A stretch of 64,000 nt of DNA from Branchiostoma belcheri (GCF_001625305.1 NW_017804187.1:1631766-1695765); one strand, 5' to 3'; shown: positions 1 through 14,832, counted from the stretch's first letter. The notes: generated from the sequence alone by a model not told the origin. Made by a program: numbers and translations.

Positions 1-257
1 AATAAAACTTTTTACCTCCAATCTGTATGATCATAATTTTTCGGTCACATTACATGTTAGATGATGAAATTTGATGTTTACCTGGCATGTTTTTTCGGGG
101 GGGGGGGCTGATAAAACCTGGTCTATGTGGACAGGGGGTCACTTTAGTCAGACTGAGAGTTTTTATAAAATTTCATGCGTGAAAATATAAGGAGGCTCAC
201 AATCAAATTGGCTGATGCAGAAGTACATATGTAAATTGTAATTCTCTCCCCTGAACT

Positions 258-3613
<3,356 letters not shown>

Positions 3614-3658
3614 ACGCCGGCCTCGTTACTCGTTACGCTCGTTATAACATCCAGAGGG

Positions 3659-3664
3659 AAATAA
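3659..3664 (+). promoter_or_regulatory. RPS14 polyadenylation signal AATAAA
   Basis: AATAAA occurs 46 bases after the RPS14 stop codon, a spacing usual for a ribosomal-protein 3' UTR. It is followed by TG-rich sequence. Confidence 0.7.
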
Positions 3665-3737
3665 ACACACTTCTGTACACCACTTGGTCGTATCATGTAT
3701 TTAACTTCTGTTGTGATCTTTATAACTTTGGTAGTTA

Positions 3738-3997
3738 GGCCACACCAATTTAATTTGTTGTTTCTCAGATTTTTTTAGAAAAAATGCTAAGCGACGGGAC
3801 GGAAAAAAAACAAAAAAAACAGGCCAAGGCACCCCATGAAGGCCAGAAATGTTACGATATGAGCCATAAAGTCAACACACCAGGCTGGTTTATAATTAAA
3901 ACAATAGATTTAGAACTTTTAATGAAACATTTTTTTTGCAAATCAGGAAAAACGGACAGCGCGAATCCGAGAAACAACAAATTAAATTGGTGTGGCC
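3738..3997. mobile_element. PIF/Harbinger-like MITE
   Basis: 260 bp with near-perfect inverted ends of about 28 bp starting GGCCACACCAATTTAATTTG. It is flanked by the trinucleotide TTA on both sides (3735-3737 and 3998-4000), the target duplication typical of Harbinger elements. The internal part is AT-rich and non-coding. A diverged relative sits at about 55100-55357. Confidence 0.8.
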
Positions 3998-4174
3998 TTA
4001 TACTAGTTATACACTGTAGTAAAATGTTGCATTTTGTCTAAATATAAGTACATGTACAGAGAGATCAAATTTTCAATGAGCACTGTTGCCTTCATCAGGG
4101 TAATTAATTGATACTTTATTGGGATATCCATTACTTTGGCATTAGTCTTATCATCCTGGATTCCAACAATAGCA

Positions 4175-4488
4175 GGGTTCTAGCTAAGATGTAATTTTAG
4201 CGTACTATCAATGGGCCCTACTTCCGTGGTGTGGAGCTTTTAAAAATTTGAGCTAAAAAAGGGGCCATCTGAGGGATACCCAAAGGGAAAAAATGTTATT
4301 TCTAAGGTATGTACAATGTATCCTTGATTGGTAATTTTTCACATTTGATCTGGCATTCTTGAACAAGAAATACAGTCACAATGCCCCTATGCTGTATTGA
4401 AAATATAGTGTAGGGGGGGAAATTTAGCATAGGGGGTCAAAATTATAGCGTAGGGGCCCCTACGCTACTTAGTGCTAGCTAGAACCCT
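4175..4488. mobile_element. hAT-like MITE
   Basis: Inverted ends GGGTTCTAGCTA … TAGCTAGAACCCT enclose about 314 bp containing repeated words of the type GCGTAGGGG. The flanks CAATAGCA (4167-4174) and GAATAGCA (4489-4496) match at seven of eight bases, consistent with an old 8-bp target duplication. Confidence 0.65.
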
Positions 4489-4825
4489 GAATAGCACAAA
4501 ACAAAACATTACACAAACTTCACAATCATATAAAAACGACATTGGGCTTCTGTACTGCGACAGTTCCTGTCTTATTTTGGAGTGTCCTTCTACCTCAGGG
4601 TAGAAATCCATTAACTGAACACCAGGCCAGAATTCTCAAATCTGGTTGTTTAGATTCAGATTTTATTACCAATGACATAGCAGGTATAATATAAAATCAA
4701 CACCTGAATTGTGTCATTGCTTACAGATCCGCCTTTAAAATCCAAGTATAAAATTCATAACTACATGATAAAATACAATTCTAAAAGTCATATCAGTAAT
4801 AAGATATAAAGGGATATCAGGCAAC

Positions 4826-5060
4826 CTATTTACCCGGGAGGTCAGGAGTTCAAACCCTGGCCGGGTCATACCAATTAAGCAAAGACTTTAAAAATGGTAC
4901 ACACTTTCTCTGCTTAGGACTCAGCACATATGAGAAAGAGTGTGGGAAGGTCAAACACACAGCACTACCAGCAGACTAACCCCCTGCTGTAGTGCCTTGC
5001 ACAATTGTGTGTCGCCCAAAGGCTACAGAAATGGAGATGGGCACCACCCTACGCTCGGGC
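4826..5060 (+). mobile_element. tRNA-derived SINE (family 1), 5' truncated
   Basis: It matches the body of the SINE at 1690-1945 (GAGTTCAAACCCTGGCCGGG, then the CACTACCAGCAGACTA segment and GTGTCGCCCAAAGGCTACAG), but the A-box half of the tRNA-like head is missing. It lies between RPS14 and the BTB paralogues. Confidence 0.75.
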
Positions 5061-5228
5061 AAGAGCACGGGAGACCTTCTTCTTCTATTTACCTGATATC
5101 CCTGACATTAACCTGTTTATTTCTCAGTCGCTCACCAGACATCCTTGTCTGTGAGGGTCTTTCTGTCTTCTCTCTTGTTGCGCATGCGTGTTAGTCTATA
5201 TGTTAATGATCCTAACTACCAACACATG

Positions 5229-7466
5229 TTACATGCACCACTTTTTCCAGATTTCGTGAAATGAATCAGGCGCAATTTCCAACAGGCGATTGAACTGAAA
5301 CCGAAAGCAGGTCTCGTACGTCATCAGTACTCTCCCCGTGTATGAGAAGTCCAGCAGTTGAATTATGATGTCTGCCGAAAATTCATCATCCATTGGGCCA
5401 TACCGCTGTAAAACAAACAACCATCAATACTTATGTTGATGAAGAATACTAGATGCTTTCCTAGAACAACATCACTATGGAACTAGCTACCACATGATTG
5501 TTTCCTTAAACTTTTTAAGTCTCATGTCAACAAAAATCTGTCCTCACTGGCTGTTACCAGTTGGAAACCATTTTAAGTCGAGTGGGCAAGACAAAAAAAC
5601 ATGGGAAAATGGGGAAAACCAATCTCTACTCTCGACGTCTACTCTCGACATCTCCATGAAGAAATTGTATGTAATTTGGGTTGACTTTTTTTCTTTGCAA
5701 TACTTCGTCATCTATATCTGTATCAGTATAGCCGGTATAACCGCCCTTCGGCATAACACACCAGCATCTGTATCTGTATAGCCGGTATAACCGCCCTTCG
5801 GTGTAACACACCAGCTTCTGTATCTGTATAGCCGGTATAACCGCCCTTCGGCGTAACACACCAGCTTCTGTATCAGTATAGTCGGTATAACTGCCCTTCG
5901 GCGTAACACACCAGCTTCTGTATCAGTATAGCCGGTATAGCCGCCCTTCGGCGTAACACACCAGCTTCTGTATCAGTATATAGCTGGTATATCATCTAAA
6001 AAAAGAGTTTGATTTTCTTCATTAACGATGATACCTTTTCCTCAGGAGTTGCATCCTCCTTGTAGTAACGGCAGAGATAGCCGAAGTGGTTGCTACTTGC
6101 CGACAAGACGGCCACATGGCAGGGAAAGTCCTGATCCCCGACAACTAGCGTGAAGTCACACAACTTTCCCGTCTTCCTCCACTCGTTTAGAACCTGTAAG
6201 AAACAGAGGCGAGCAACTTAGAAACAGATTAAAAAACCCGGGTCCCGGGCCGGGGTTCGAACCCACGACCTCCCGAGCACAGACGCTCTAACCACTCGGC
6301 TAAAAGGTCTAGACCCATCGGCAGGGTCAGTTGGTAGCCCCTATAAACTCCCCACTGTTAAACTGCTCCCCCTTTTCTTCCCAAGATTCGTCCTCGAATC
6401 TTCCGAACTCGACATCCCTGGAGCGGCACTCTTTGCCAGAACTCCCAGGGCCGGTGCGGGAACCACTACAAGAAACAGAGGCGAGCAGTAGAAACAAACA
6501 AAAAAAACCTGGTCCCAGGCCGGGGTTCGAACCCACGACCTCCCGGGCACCAGCTTCAAAATCCGACGCTCTAACCACTCGGCCGAAAAGGAGGGCCTGC
6601 AAGGGGGGTCCCGACAACGCTCTACGCTGAATTCGGAAACTTCTCGATTACGTTTTAATACGATAAATTTCAAGTGGCCACAACGCATTACGTAGAATTA
6701 AAACGCCGAATACGCTCTACGCAAAAATATTAGAGCGGTCTGTCTACGCTCTACGTAGAATTAAAACGGCTGATTACGCTCTACGGAAAAGGGCTTGCGG
6801 GCCCCCGAAAAGGTCTAGACCCATCGGCTGGGTCAGTTGGTAGTGCCTATAAACCCCCCAATAGTGATGCATACCCGTTCACTGGACTTGGATCCGGACT
6901 TGTAAGAATGTTTAGGTTCAAGTCCAAAAAAACCTAAAAGTCAAGAACCGAGTCCGGACTTATTACCATAAAAGACCATTTCACACACCCTTTTCTTTCC
7001 AAACCACCTAAAACCTTCCGTAGATTGCAAAATCTTTGCTGCAAAATGAAGAAAACATTGCCATCGGGCATCGTCAAGTACCGGCCTCCATGTTATGTGG
7101 CCAAAGTTTCACCCTGACAAGGTTGCCAACATGCAATTTTGCATATGCCATGGGTTTAGGTCCAGACTTGCAAGTCCGGAACTGAACCTAAACCTCTAAA
7201 CTTGAATCCGGACCTGAACCTAAAATTTGGTTTAGGTATGCACCACTACCCCCCAATGTTACAATGTTACAAACCTCCAACTGATGGCAACCTGACTTGT
7301 CCTCACTCGGAGCTTCTTCGCGAAGACTGACAAGCAAGTTTTCATCCTTCTCCTTCAAGTACTCCGATAGTATCTTCCAATGTTTCTTGTCTTCGAGTAA
7401 GACTTCTCCGGCGCTGTTCTTGGTGAGACTTACGCTGTCATCCATCCCGTCTTCACCACTGGCCAT
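5229..7466 (-). CDS. Truncated BTB-domain paralogue (possible decaying gene)
   Basis: Three exons join in frame: 7275-7466 (ATG at 7466), 6035-6193 and 5229-5405, total 528 nt, 175 residues. Exon 2 encodes the BTB start (VLNEWRKTGKLCDFTL then GDQDFPCHVAVLSASSNHF) and exon 3 continues DIIIQLLDFSYTGRV, but the frame then drifts off the BTB pattern and stops at 5229. The C-terminal part of BTB, BACK and kelch repeats are all absent. The N-terminus (MASGEDGMDDSVSL) and exon order resemble the paralogue at 10482-12521, so this is a tandem duplicate. Intron 1 is stuffed with a SINE pair and two MITEs. It may be a short BTB protein or a pseudogene in progress. Confidence 0.7.
5704..5996. repeat. 50-bp minisatellite
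   Basis: Units start at 5731, 5781, 5831, 5881 and 5931 (GCCGGTATAACCGCCCTTCG), exactly 50 bp apart, plus partial units at each end. A single related copy occurs at 28150-28235 in FNIP intron 15, which suggests the array was amplified from a dispersed element. It lies in the last intron of the truncated BTB gene. Confidence 0.9.
6220..6591 (-). mobile_element. Duplicated tRNA-derived SINE (family 2, Ser/Leu-like head)
   Basis: Read on the minus strand, two copies contain GGCCGAGTGGTTAGAGCG (A-box region) and GGTTCGAACCCCGGCC (B-box region), at 6240-6300 and 6515-6591. They are separated by shared flanking text (AAGAAACAGAGGCGAGCA occurs in both). The second copy is split by the MITE at 6592-6805 and resumes to about 6861. 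The presence of repeats plus non-tRNA body argues against functional tRNA genes. Confidence 0.7.
6592..6805. mobile_element. GGGCCTGCAAG-family MITE, copy 1
   Basis: 214 bp with ends AGGGCCTGCAAG … CTTGCGGGCCCC. Internally it has repeats of GCTCTACG, GTAGAATTAAAACGGC and similar. It is flanked by CCGAAAAGG on both sides, and removing it reconstitutes the SINE seen intact at about 6290-6310, so the insertion into the SINE is directly visible. Three relatives are nearby (8524, 9044 and 9761). Confidence 0.85.
6862..7248. mobile_element. hAT-like MITE
   Basis: 387 bp with inverted ends TAGTGATGCATACC … GGTATGCACCACTA. It is flanked by a perfect 8-bp direct repeat CCCCCCAA (6854-6861 and 7249-7256). 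The interior contains many GTCCGGACTT-type words on both strands. Eight-base target duplication and TAGTG ends fit hAT. No transposase is encoded. Confidence 0.85.
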
Positions 7467-8373
7467 CTCGTCTGGAAATATAGTTCGGCAGAATTTATTT
7501 ACTTTATTTATTTATTGATCTTGTCCTGCTGGCATTCCTGGCACAATATTTTTCAATAATTTCAGGTCTTAAATAGATCATAGACCCCCAAATTTTCTTG
7601 CCCTGCAGAGGCATAGTTACTTCCGCATTTGTTGCGTTTCGCTGCGGTGTGATGCGTTGCACGAGAAATACCCCCAAACCGTACCTATACAGATGGTACT
7701 GTATGTACAGAACGACAAATGTTGCGCTCAGCAGGACAAGGGTTAAAAACAGTTGGGTGGTACCTTTAGTTTAAGACAACTGATTTCCAAGGTAGCCCAA
7801 TAGAACAAGTTACAAAGGACATAGACAATCAAATAATTAAACATAGAGATAATAAATAATATGAACAAAGAGAACAAGAAGTACTAGTAGTCAATCATTA
7901 GAAACAAGACATGTCAACCAAAACAAAGTCAAAATATTTGACCTTGACCTTTGTCTTCCTAAGACTTACCAACATACCAAATATCATCATAATCCATAAA
8001 GGGGTTATGAAGTTATGCTGACTACAAATGTGCCGAAACACAGACAAACACACAGACACACACACACACACACAGAGACAGACACACACACAAACACAGA
8101 CAGACACGCCAAAAACAATGCCTCCATTTTTCATGGAGGTAATAACGGATGTTAAAAAGAAAATTAACAAGGAACGCCAAAATTCGAATTTCACTAAGCT
8201 AAATGTATGTTTTATCGTGTAGATATTTTTCAATGTGCAATTCTACTACGACAATTGGACTCCGAGATTGTGTAGTTGTTAACGTTTTTAAAATGATTGA
8301 CGGATCCGTTGTACATCTTTGAACGCAATTCAGCTTTCTGCTGCAATGTTCGTGATTTTTAGCAATAAACCAT

Positions 8374-8376
<3 letters not shown>

Positions 8377-8452
<76 letters not shown>

Positions 8453-8525
8453 CATCGGGGATCGAACCCTCGAAGTGCGGAGCTTACCGATCGATCCACA
8501 TGGCTCACGTTGCTCTTCTATGGGG
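8377..8525 (-). mobile_element. SINE-like fragment with long (TCAA)n tail
   Basis: On the minus strand a tRNA-like head with B-box-like GGGTTCGATCCCCG (about 8457-8473) is followed by about 18 units of a tetranucleotide tail (TGAT on the plus strand, 8377-8450). Head plus simple-sequence tail is the structure of a SINE end. The full 5' end is missing. Confidence 0.55.
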
Positions 8526-8734
8526 GCCTGCAAGGGGGTCCCGACAATGCTCTACGCTGAATTTGGAAACCTCTCGATTACGCTTTACGATAAACGCATT
8601 ATGTAGAATTAAAACGGCGAATACGCTCTACGCAAAATGCGCCTGACTCTACGTTGAATTAGAGTGGTCCGTCTACGCTCTGCGTAGAATTAAAACGGCC
8701 ATTACGCTCTACGGAAAAGGGCTTGTGGGGCCCG
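8524..8734. mobile_element. GGGCCTGCAAG-family MITE, copy 2
   Basis: It has the same ends and internal GCTCTACG words as the copy at 6592-6805. It is flanked by TCTATG on both sides (about 8517-8522 and 8735-8740), a six-base direct repeat. Confidence 0.75.
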
Positions 8735-9043
8735 TCTATGCATTCTGAAATGTTACCAGTGATCTACGTAATTAATGCAGTTGCTAAAAATAAACAATAT
8801 TCTTCTTTCATGTATTAAGAGCAGATACACATTTTTAGTAAACCGCACTTGTAACAGTTGTATGTATGTATATGGGAATGTGAATTAAATATAGTCAATT
8901 TTAGGTGCTTTCTTCATGAAAGACCACAGTCAAGTATGGCATAGCATGACATGGCCTATAAATGGTTTGTGAATTGGTTCACTGTACCAAGGACAGTATA
9001 ATGTCCTTGACTGTATCAACTACCATGACATACCAACGTGCCT

Positions 9044-9280
9044 AGGGGCCCTTTTCCGTAGAGCGTAAATGGACCGTTTTTATTTATAATTCTACGTAGA
9101 GCGTAGACGGACCGCTCTAATTCAAACTAGAGCGTAATTGGCGCATTTTGCGTAGAGCGTGTTCGCCGTTTTAATTCTACGTAATGCGTTGTATCCACTT
9201 GGAATTTATCGTCAAGCGTAATCTAGGGTTTCCGAATTCAGCGTAGAGCGTTGTCGGGACCCCTCATGCAGGCCCCCCTC
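9044..9280. mobile_element. GGGCCTGCAAG-family MITE, copy 3 (inverted)
   Basis: It reads as the reverse complement of copies 1 and 2 (GGGGCCCTTTTCCG … ATGCAGGCCCCCC), with internal CGTAGAGCGT repeats. No clear target duplication is visible. Confidence 0.7.
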
Positions 9281-9760
9281 AAAGCCACAATTTTCTATAT
9301 CCAGCCTTCGGCTGGCAAAAAATGAAGGCGACACAGTAGAAACACTCCAGAGAACAAACGTTAAGATTTGGCAACCATCTACTGGTAATTAATAAGCAAG
9401 AAACTTAGCCTTGCATTGTTCATACAGAAAAGAAATTCTTGTAAGTCCAAAGAGGAGGGAGAGGGGCGGGGTCAGTTTGACTACTAAATATTGTTGAACA
9501 GAGGGTCAAAGCACAATTAGATTTATAACCTTTGTCCTTTGTACTTTTAGCTATAATATTGTTCTGTGACTCTATACCTATTACTCATAACATTGCTGAT
9601 GCTGAGGCATGCGTGGTACGTACCTGAGCTGGAATTCACCTTGCCTTGTACACAGAATGTAGGTCGTTCATCCGGGTCTTGCAACGGCAACATGAACAGC
9701 GACATTTAGCGATGTGGTGAAATAGTACATCCTCCGGTTATTAGCCTTCGACTAATCAGA

Positions 9761-9966
9761 GAGGGCCTGCAAGCCCTTTTTCGTAAGGCGTAATCAGGCC
9801 GTTTTAGACGTAGGCAGCCTCCGCAAAAATCAACGTAATTCGTAATAGTACATTAGCCGCAAATCGTAAAGTCGTAATCAGCTCTGAGACTTTAACGTAA
9901 TTCGTAATAGACGGCGAAAATTTTGCGTAATGGCGTAATCACTACCCCCCCCCCTTGCAGGCCCTC
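9761..9966. mobile_element. GGGCCTGCAAG-family MITE, divergent copy
   Basis: Perfect 13-bp inverted ends GAGGGCCTGCAAG … CTTGCAGGCCCTC enclose 206 bp rich in CGTAAT words. It is flanked by ATCAGA at 9755-9760 and 9967-9972. The interior differs from the other three copies, so it is a separate subfamily with shared ends. Confidence 0.8.
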
Positions 9967-10284
9967 ATCAGAAGGCTCCATTTCCCATGGGTTATCAGGC
10001 CAAAACCTAAAAAGTGCGCGGTTATTCAGATAACCGCCCATTTTGGGACCGTGCCATTATACGGGGGACAGGACGCTATTTATCTATTAAAAACGTATTG
10101 TAATTTATTTTGAATATTTGTTTTGAAAATACAGCACAATTAAATGAAATTTGAACAGAAAAATACAAATCGCAGGCCTTGCCTTTTAGTTACAGCTACA
10201 AGTGTAGGATCTATGATGAATATATCATACTTGTGTAGTCCCTACTGGAAGATCCTGTAACAGTATTGCAGCATTAAAATTGTG

Positions 10285-10421
10285 GTCAATCGTTAGTCTA
10301 TACTTCACTACAACAAGCACAGTACTTTTTTAGGAGACTCCAAAATCGTTATCAATCGTGGTCAATCGTTAGTCTATACTTCACTACAACAAGTACAGTA
10401 CTTTTTTAGGAGACTCCAAAA
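10285..10421. repeat. 78-bp tandem duplication
   Basis: The segment CAATCGTTAGTCTATACTTC … AGGAGACTCCAAAA occurs twice in direct order with one or two differences, just downstream of the end of the intact BTB gene. Confidence 0.8.
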
Positions 10422-10481
10422 GTCCTCTGCCATGGTTCTATCCCCCCACCTTGTTAAATATTGTCTGTAAAACGTTAAACC

Positions 10482-12521
10482 CTACTGTAGACAGGAGCAC
10501 CTGTCCCGTGCTACAGACATGGCCTGTTTCAGCAGCCTCAGCACGTTCTGGTCGTCCCGCAGACTGCCCTGCGCGAAGTCACTCGTCACGAAGATCGCAG
10601 GCAGGTTCTCAAAGGCGAACCTCTTCACGTGGTCCGACAGTTCCGGTAGGTAGTAGTCTTCGGCAAGTTTCATCACCTGGAGGATAATAAAATTAAGTAT
10701 TCAAATTCATTCATGTCCAAATACAATCAATTTTTGATGTAAGGTTAAAGAGATACTCGACCTCAAAATGATGTCCCAAGTTTCATCACATGTAAAGGGT
10801 AAAAAAAAGGTAAAGGTTGCCCATAGATCTTTTGAAGATACCGTAGGGGCAGGATCTAGGGCGGTATTGAAAGGTGGAGCCCACTGCCTTTTACCTCCCC
10901 AACCGAAGCCAGGTACCCATGTTACATGTAGGATGTGTCTTTCCTAATGGCCAAAAACACAACAAGTTCTAGGAATAAATCCAAAGTAAAGCAAACCACG
11001 ATGAGGTTTTTGTTACCTGTACGCAATTGTCCGGCCGTAGATTATGTTTCAGATACCTACAGCAGGCGTCTGTTACATCAGGGAACTGTAGCAGTGAGGA
11101 GGCGTGCACCAACTCCCCCACAGTCTCACCCGTGATCCGTATTCTCCCCGTGTACGAGTAGTCCAACAGGAGACTCAAGGAGCCCGGCGTAACGTCTTCC
11201 AGACGCACCTGTCCAACAATTAACCATCTTCACTTTCACTTACTTATGTTACCAGCAATTGCAACTCAGGCCATTTTGACCTGCTTTTCAGGTAAACCTG
11301 GATACACATAAAAAACACACACAGCAAATGTATAGTACATAAAGCAATTAATAGCTATAACATCTAGAACATCAACTAGATCAAGTTCTATTCCTGTTTT
11401 TTTGTTTTAAATCAAACTGTTCTCCAACTCAACCTGGACGGGGGGCGATACCAACTTCCGACGAACTTTGATGTAGTGCTGACGTCACACATGGGTAAAA
11501 GTAACATCTCTAACAAATAACAGTTTAAATTTGATTTTAATTATAAACTATAAAGGTGGGGCATTGCGTCTTCCGTGGTTTACAGAAGAGAAGTCAAACC
11601 CTTCAGACATAGTTTAAGACAGTTATAGTTCTAGACAGCTACCTTTATCATGTAGACTTTAGTTATTTTATACTCTGTTTAATTGCTCTCTTATGTTTTG
11701 TAATTTGCAATTAGCCTCCGGGCACGAATTTGCAATAAACCTTTTCTATAAACTCCAATACCTTTTCTTCCAGCCGTTCCCTAAAGTCCCCCAGAAGCAG
11801 GAGGCGGAAGTACAGGCTAGTCGCCGCCAGGACGGCCCTACATCGAAGAAAGAGAAACACTTATGAACGCGATCACCAAGAAGGCACATATAACATTACC
11901 TAAAACACTCTCAGATACTTTTACACTACTCATGTCATGTTCCGACGAAACTTCCCTGTACATAGGCCAGTATATATCCAACGCTTTAGTTAAAAGAAAT
12001 CATATTATATCTGACTCAACCAACTGATGTACATTCTAGCTTATACAGTCATTATATAACTCAAGACATATACATTATCACGTAAGTCATGTTCCATATA
12101 TATACATGTACTATATTACCTTTTTTGAAAAAGTATAATGTTATTGTCGATACACAGAACTTGTAGGTATTATTAAATATAGACGTGAGAGTAGATGTTA
12201 GTTAGATATGACTTGACTTGACCTGTGGCATGGAAACTCCTCATCCCCGGCACACAGTGTAACGTCACACAACTTTCCCGCCGTCCTACACTCGTTCAGA
12301 ACGTCCAACTCCGCGTTTCCATGCCAACGGGACTTGTCTTCACACGTGCAATTACTTAGACATTTCCCTTGCGTGTTTTCGTCCTTCAGTGTCTCAGACA
12401 CTTTCTTGGAATGTTCCTTGTCTTCGAGGAAAAGTTCTCCGTCGCTGTTGAAGACGTGACGTATGCCGCTGACGTTCTCTCCACATGTGACGTCATCCAT
12501 TACGTCATCAGTACTGGCCAT
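10482..12521 (-). CDS. BTB-BACK protein without kelch repeats
   Basis: Four exons join in frame: 12223-12521 (ATG at 12521), 11762-11837, 11017-11208 and 10482-10676, 762 nt, 253 residues. The BTB domain spans about residues 75-190: CRTAGKLCDVTL, DEEFPCHRAVLAATS, then DVTPGSLSLLLDYSYTGRI and LLQFPDVTDACCRYL. The last exon begins a BACK domain (KLAEDYYLPELSDHVKRF … LPAIF), then runs to a stop. KLHL proteins are normally 550-650 residues with six kelch repeats; none are encoded here, so this is either a natural BTB-BACK protein or a 3'-truncated gene. BTB-BACK proteins typically act as Cullin-3 adaptors; that role is inferred from family only. Confidence 0.8.
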
Positions 12522-12895
12522 CTCGATTGCATGAAATATCGTTCGGTAGAATCTGGGTGAAGATATGAAATGAATGAAAGGTTTATTCGTCAAAATACAC
12601 ATGGCAGCCATAGGCCAGATGGCGTGTTTCACAATAATGACAGATACACTTAGAAAAACATTAAACGTAATTATTAAAAGGAAGTGATTCTTAAAACTTA
12701 CAATCGGATATGTACAAATCTCAGCGTTCTGTGACCATGCGCACTGTTTTAGTATCACTGGTACTGCTTCATTATACTCGTTTAACAGATAGGTCATATG
12801 GACGATCGGACTGTTCTGAAATCGTGATTATCAAAAACGTTCAACATAGCATAATGACACTGGCCGATCAGGGACATGACATTGACCGTTTCAAA

Positions 12896-13115
12896 TAGCC
12901 TCTACCAGGCTTCGGGAGGCGGCTGGAAAGAGTAGAAATCGGCCAAATAGAAAGATAGCATGTCGAGGTTCGCTTCAGTTGGTTCGAGTGAAGAGTACAT
13001 TTTGCCGGGAGCGGCAAACCGTTCTCTCCAGCAGACCAACTCCCCTGCCATGTTATCTCTCTATTTGGCCGATTTCTACTCTTTCCAGCCGCCTCCCGAA
13101 GCCTGGTAGAGGCTA
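12896..13115. mobile_element. hAT-like MITE with long inverted repeats, TAGCCTC family
   Basis: 220 bp whose first and last about 60 bp are near-perfect inverted repeats (TAGCCTCTACCAGGCTTCGG …). The perfect 8-bp target duplication GTTTCAAA lies at 12888-12895 and 13116-13123. Non-coding; fold-back structure is expected in RNA. Confidence 0.9.
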
Positions 13116-13145
13116 GTTTCAAAATGGCAACGGCCGTTGAACATG

Positions 13146-13185
13146 AACTGCGCCATGCATGCCGCCGGTAGGGCATGGCGCAGTT
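13146..13185. repeat. Perfect 13-bp inverted repeat hairpin
   Basis: AACTGCGCCATGC and GCATGGCGCAGTT flank a 14-base loop, 30 bp beyond the MITE. It could be a remnant of another small inverted-repeat element; no function is assigned. Confidence 0.6.
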
Positions 13186-14439
13186 GAATATATGAAACAA
13201 TACTCGATACTACTATGCCATTCAGTGTCCGTTCGACGTTAAAGTCCCAACAAGGTATACGTAAATGTATATGCACGACCGGAACAAGCTTAGAATTACC
13301 GAGGAAGTTATAGCTTCCTTGCAGTTACCAAAAGAACGTGCAATCACCGACGGTCAGAAGACTTCTCCCCAACGTCACCGACCCACAGCTAGTGTCAGTG
13401 TTGTTAGCTTCAACGATGACGTGAATATTCTAAATATAACGCGGGTCCTAAGTTCGCGAACTTGACTCTCCAAGCAGATATAGTAGGTATCTGGCGAAAA
13501 CCAACACAGCACGAAAACAGACATTTAAGCAAACTTTCCGCAGTATATAAATAAGTAATAAAGGTGAGAAATATTTCAATTGACTTGACGACTTCGTAAA
13601 GGCGACTGAAAAACAAATTCCGCCTTTCCGTCACCTTTCAGTGTGCTTAAATACGACGTAAATATATTCCACATCTTTACGCTTCCTTTACAAATCCGTA
13701 AATATATAATAGCAAACGCCGCTCTTTGCTCTTTGGACTTGGATTGAGCCGGAAATTGCCAGTCTCCCACAGAAACGTATTATATAATATACCAAACAAA
13801 CTGTTGGGCACCGTCCTTTAGACATGCCAGTCAAATGTCAAAGGTCAACGACCTCCAGGCCACTGACAAAACAAATAGTACTGTCCAGTGACATCCCGAT
13901 TTGTTAGCAGAGCTGGTCAAAGTAGCTGGGATGACTCCATAGAGGAGTTGATCAACTTTAACAGGCTTTTTTTTTCAAACAATGTGTGAAAATGTTTGTG
14001 TCTTTATCGACTTAAGCTCAAAGTCAAGTACTTTTCCCGGATCTGTAAAAATCGAGACGCTAAAAAAAGCACACCCATTGTACAATACCCGCATCACATG
14101 TGACAATCTGCCAGCTATAGGTTTTATAGACACGGCGCCTTTTTTCGGTTTTCGGCAATCATTATAACGGACAACTAGATCAGAATTACTGGAAATGTCC
14201 CTCAGACAATACACAAAATGTACTGGTATGTAGTATAGCAGCAAGGTTTTTCGTTACCCAATGGTTTACCAATTGTCCTAGTCTATCGTCTTGGTATAGG
14301 AAAATCACTTCAAATTTCACGACACTTTGTCTATAACCAAGGACATTGTCGTCTATAGCAGAGTCTTTATCCTTGTCTTAGATAAAGGACAATATAAAAT
14401 GTCCTTGTCCTAACACAAGGATAAAATCGCTTTCAACTG

Positions 14440-14832
14440 ACCTTCCTCAAATTCGCACGAAATGCTTTATTATGCTAGAAGACCGAATCAAAGTCTTTAA
14501 ACACAAGCAGATTATTTTCTCTGCATTCTACATACTCTACGTACGTGTGTCTTTCTTTTGTAAAATATGTATTTTTAAGCCAAACCACTAAGTCAATCTT
14601 GTTATCGACTCTTTCAGACTACTTTAGTATTTGTTCAACCTTGCTCTAACACAAGGATGAAGACTGCTAAACGACTTTCACCCAAGCAGATTATTATATG
14701 TTTTTCTGCCTTCCACATACTCGTCACATTGCTTTCTGGTGTCTCTCTATTGTAAAAGATCTATTTTTAAGCCAGAACCACTAAGTCAATCGTGTTATCG
14801 ACTCTATCAGACTACTTAGTATTTGTTCAACC
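14440..14832. repeat. Diverged tandem duplication, about 180-190 bp unit
   Basis: The series AAGCAGATTATT, TTTTTAAGCCA, CCACTAAGTCAATC, GTTATCGACTCT and TATTTGTTCAACCT occurs twice in the same order (starting about 14504 and 14683). Confidence 0.8.

Larger units (their letters stand above)
7467..10481. other. Spacer between BTB paralogues
   Basis: No gene is recognised. It holds a CA microsatellite (about 8040-8106), a TGAT microsatellite joined to a SINE-like head, three GGGCCTGCAAG MITEs, and a 78-bp tandem duplication at 10285-10421. The upstream region of the truncated BTB gene shows no promoter motif that I can support. Confidence 0.6.

Noticed and set aside
5704..5996. CRISPR-like regular 50-bp repeats
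   Set aside because: The whole unit is repeated with no variable spacers, and the context is an animal intron; it is a minisatellite.
6240..6591. Apparent tRNA genes with good A and B boxes
   Set aside because: They are duplicated, lack a consistent acceptor stem and are joined to dispersed-repeat bodies, so they are SINE heads.
8040..8106. CA-rich stretch as a possible regulatory repeat
   Set aside because: Ordinary dinucleotide microsatellite without further structure.
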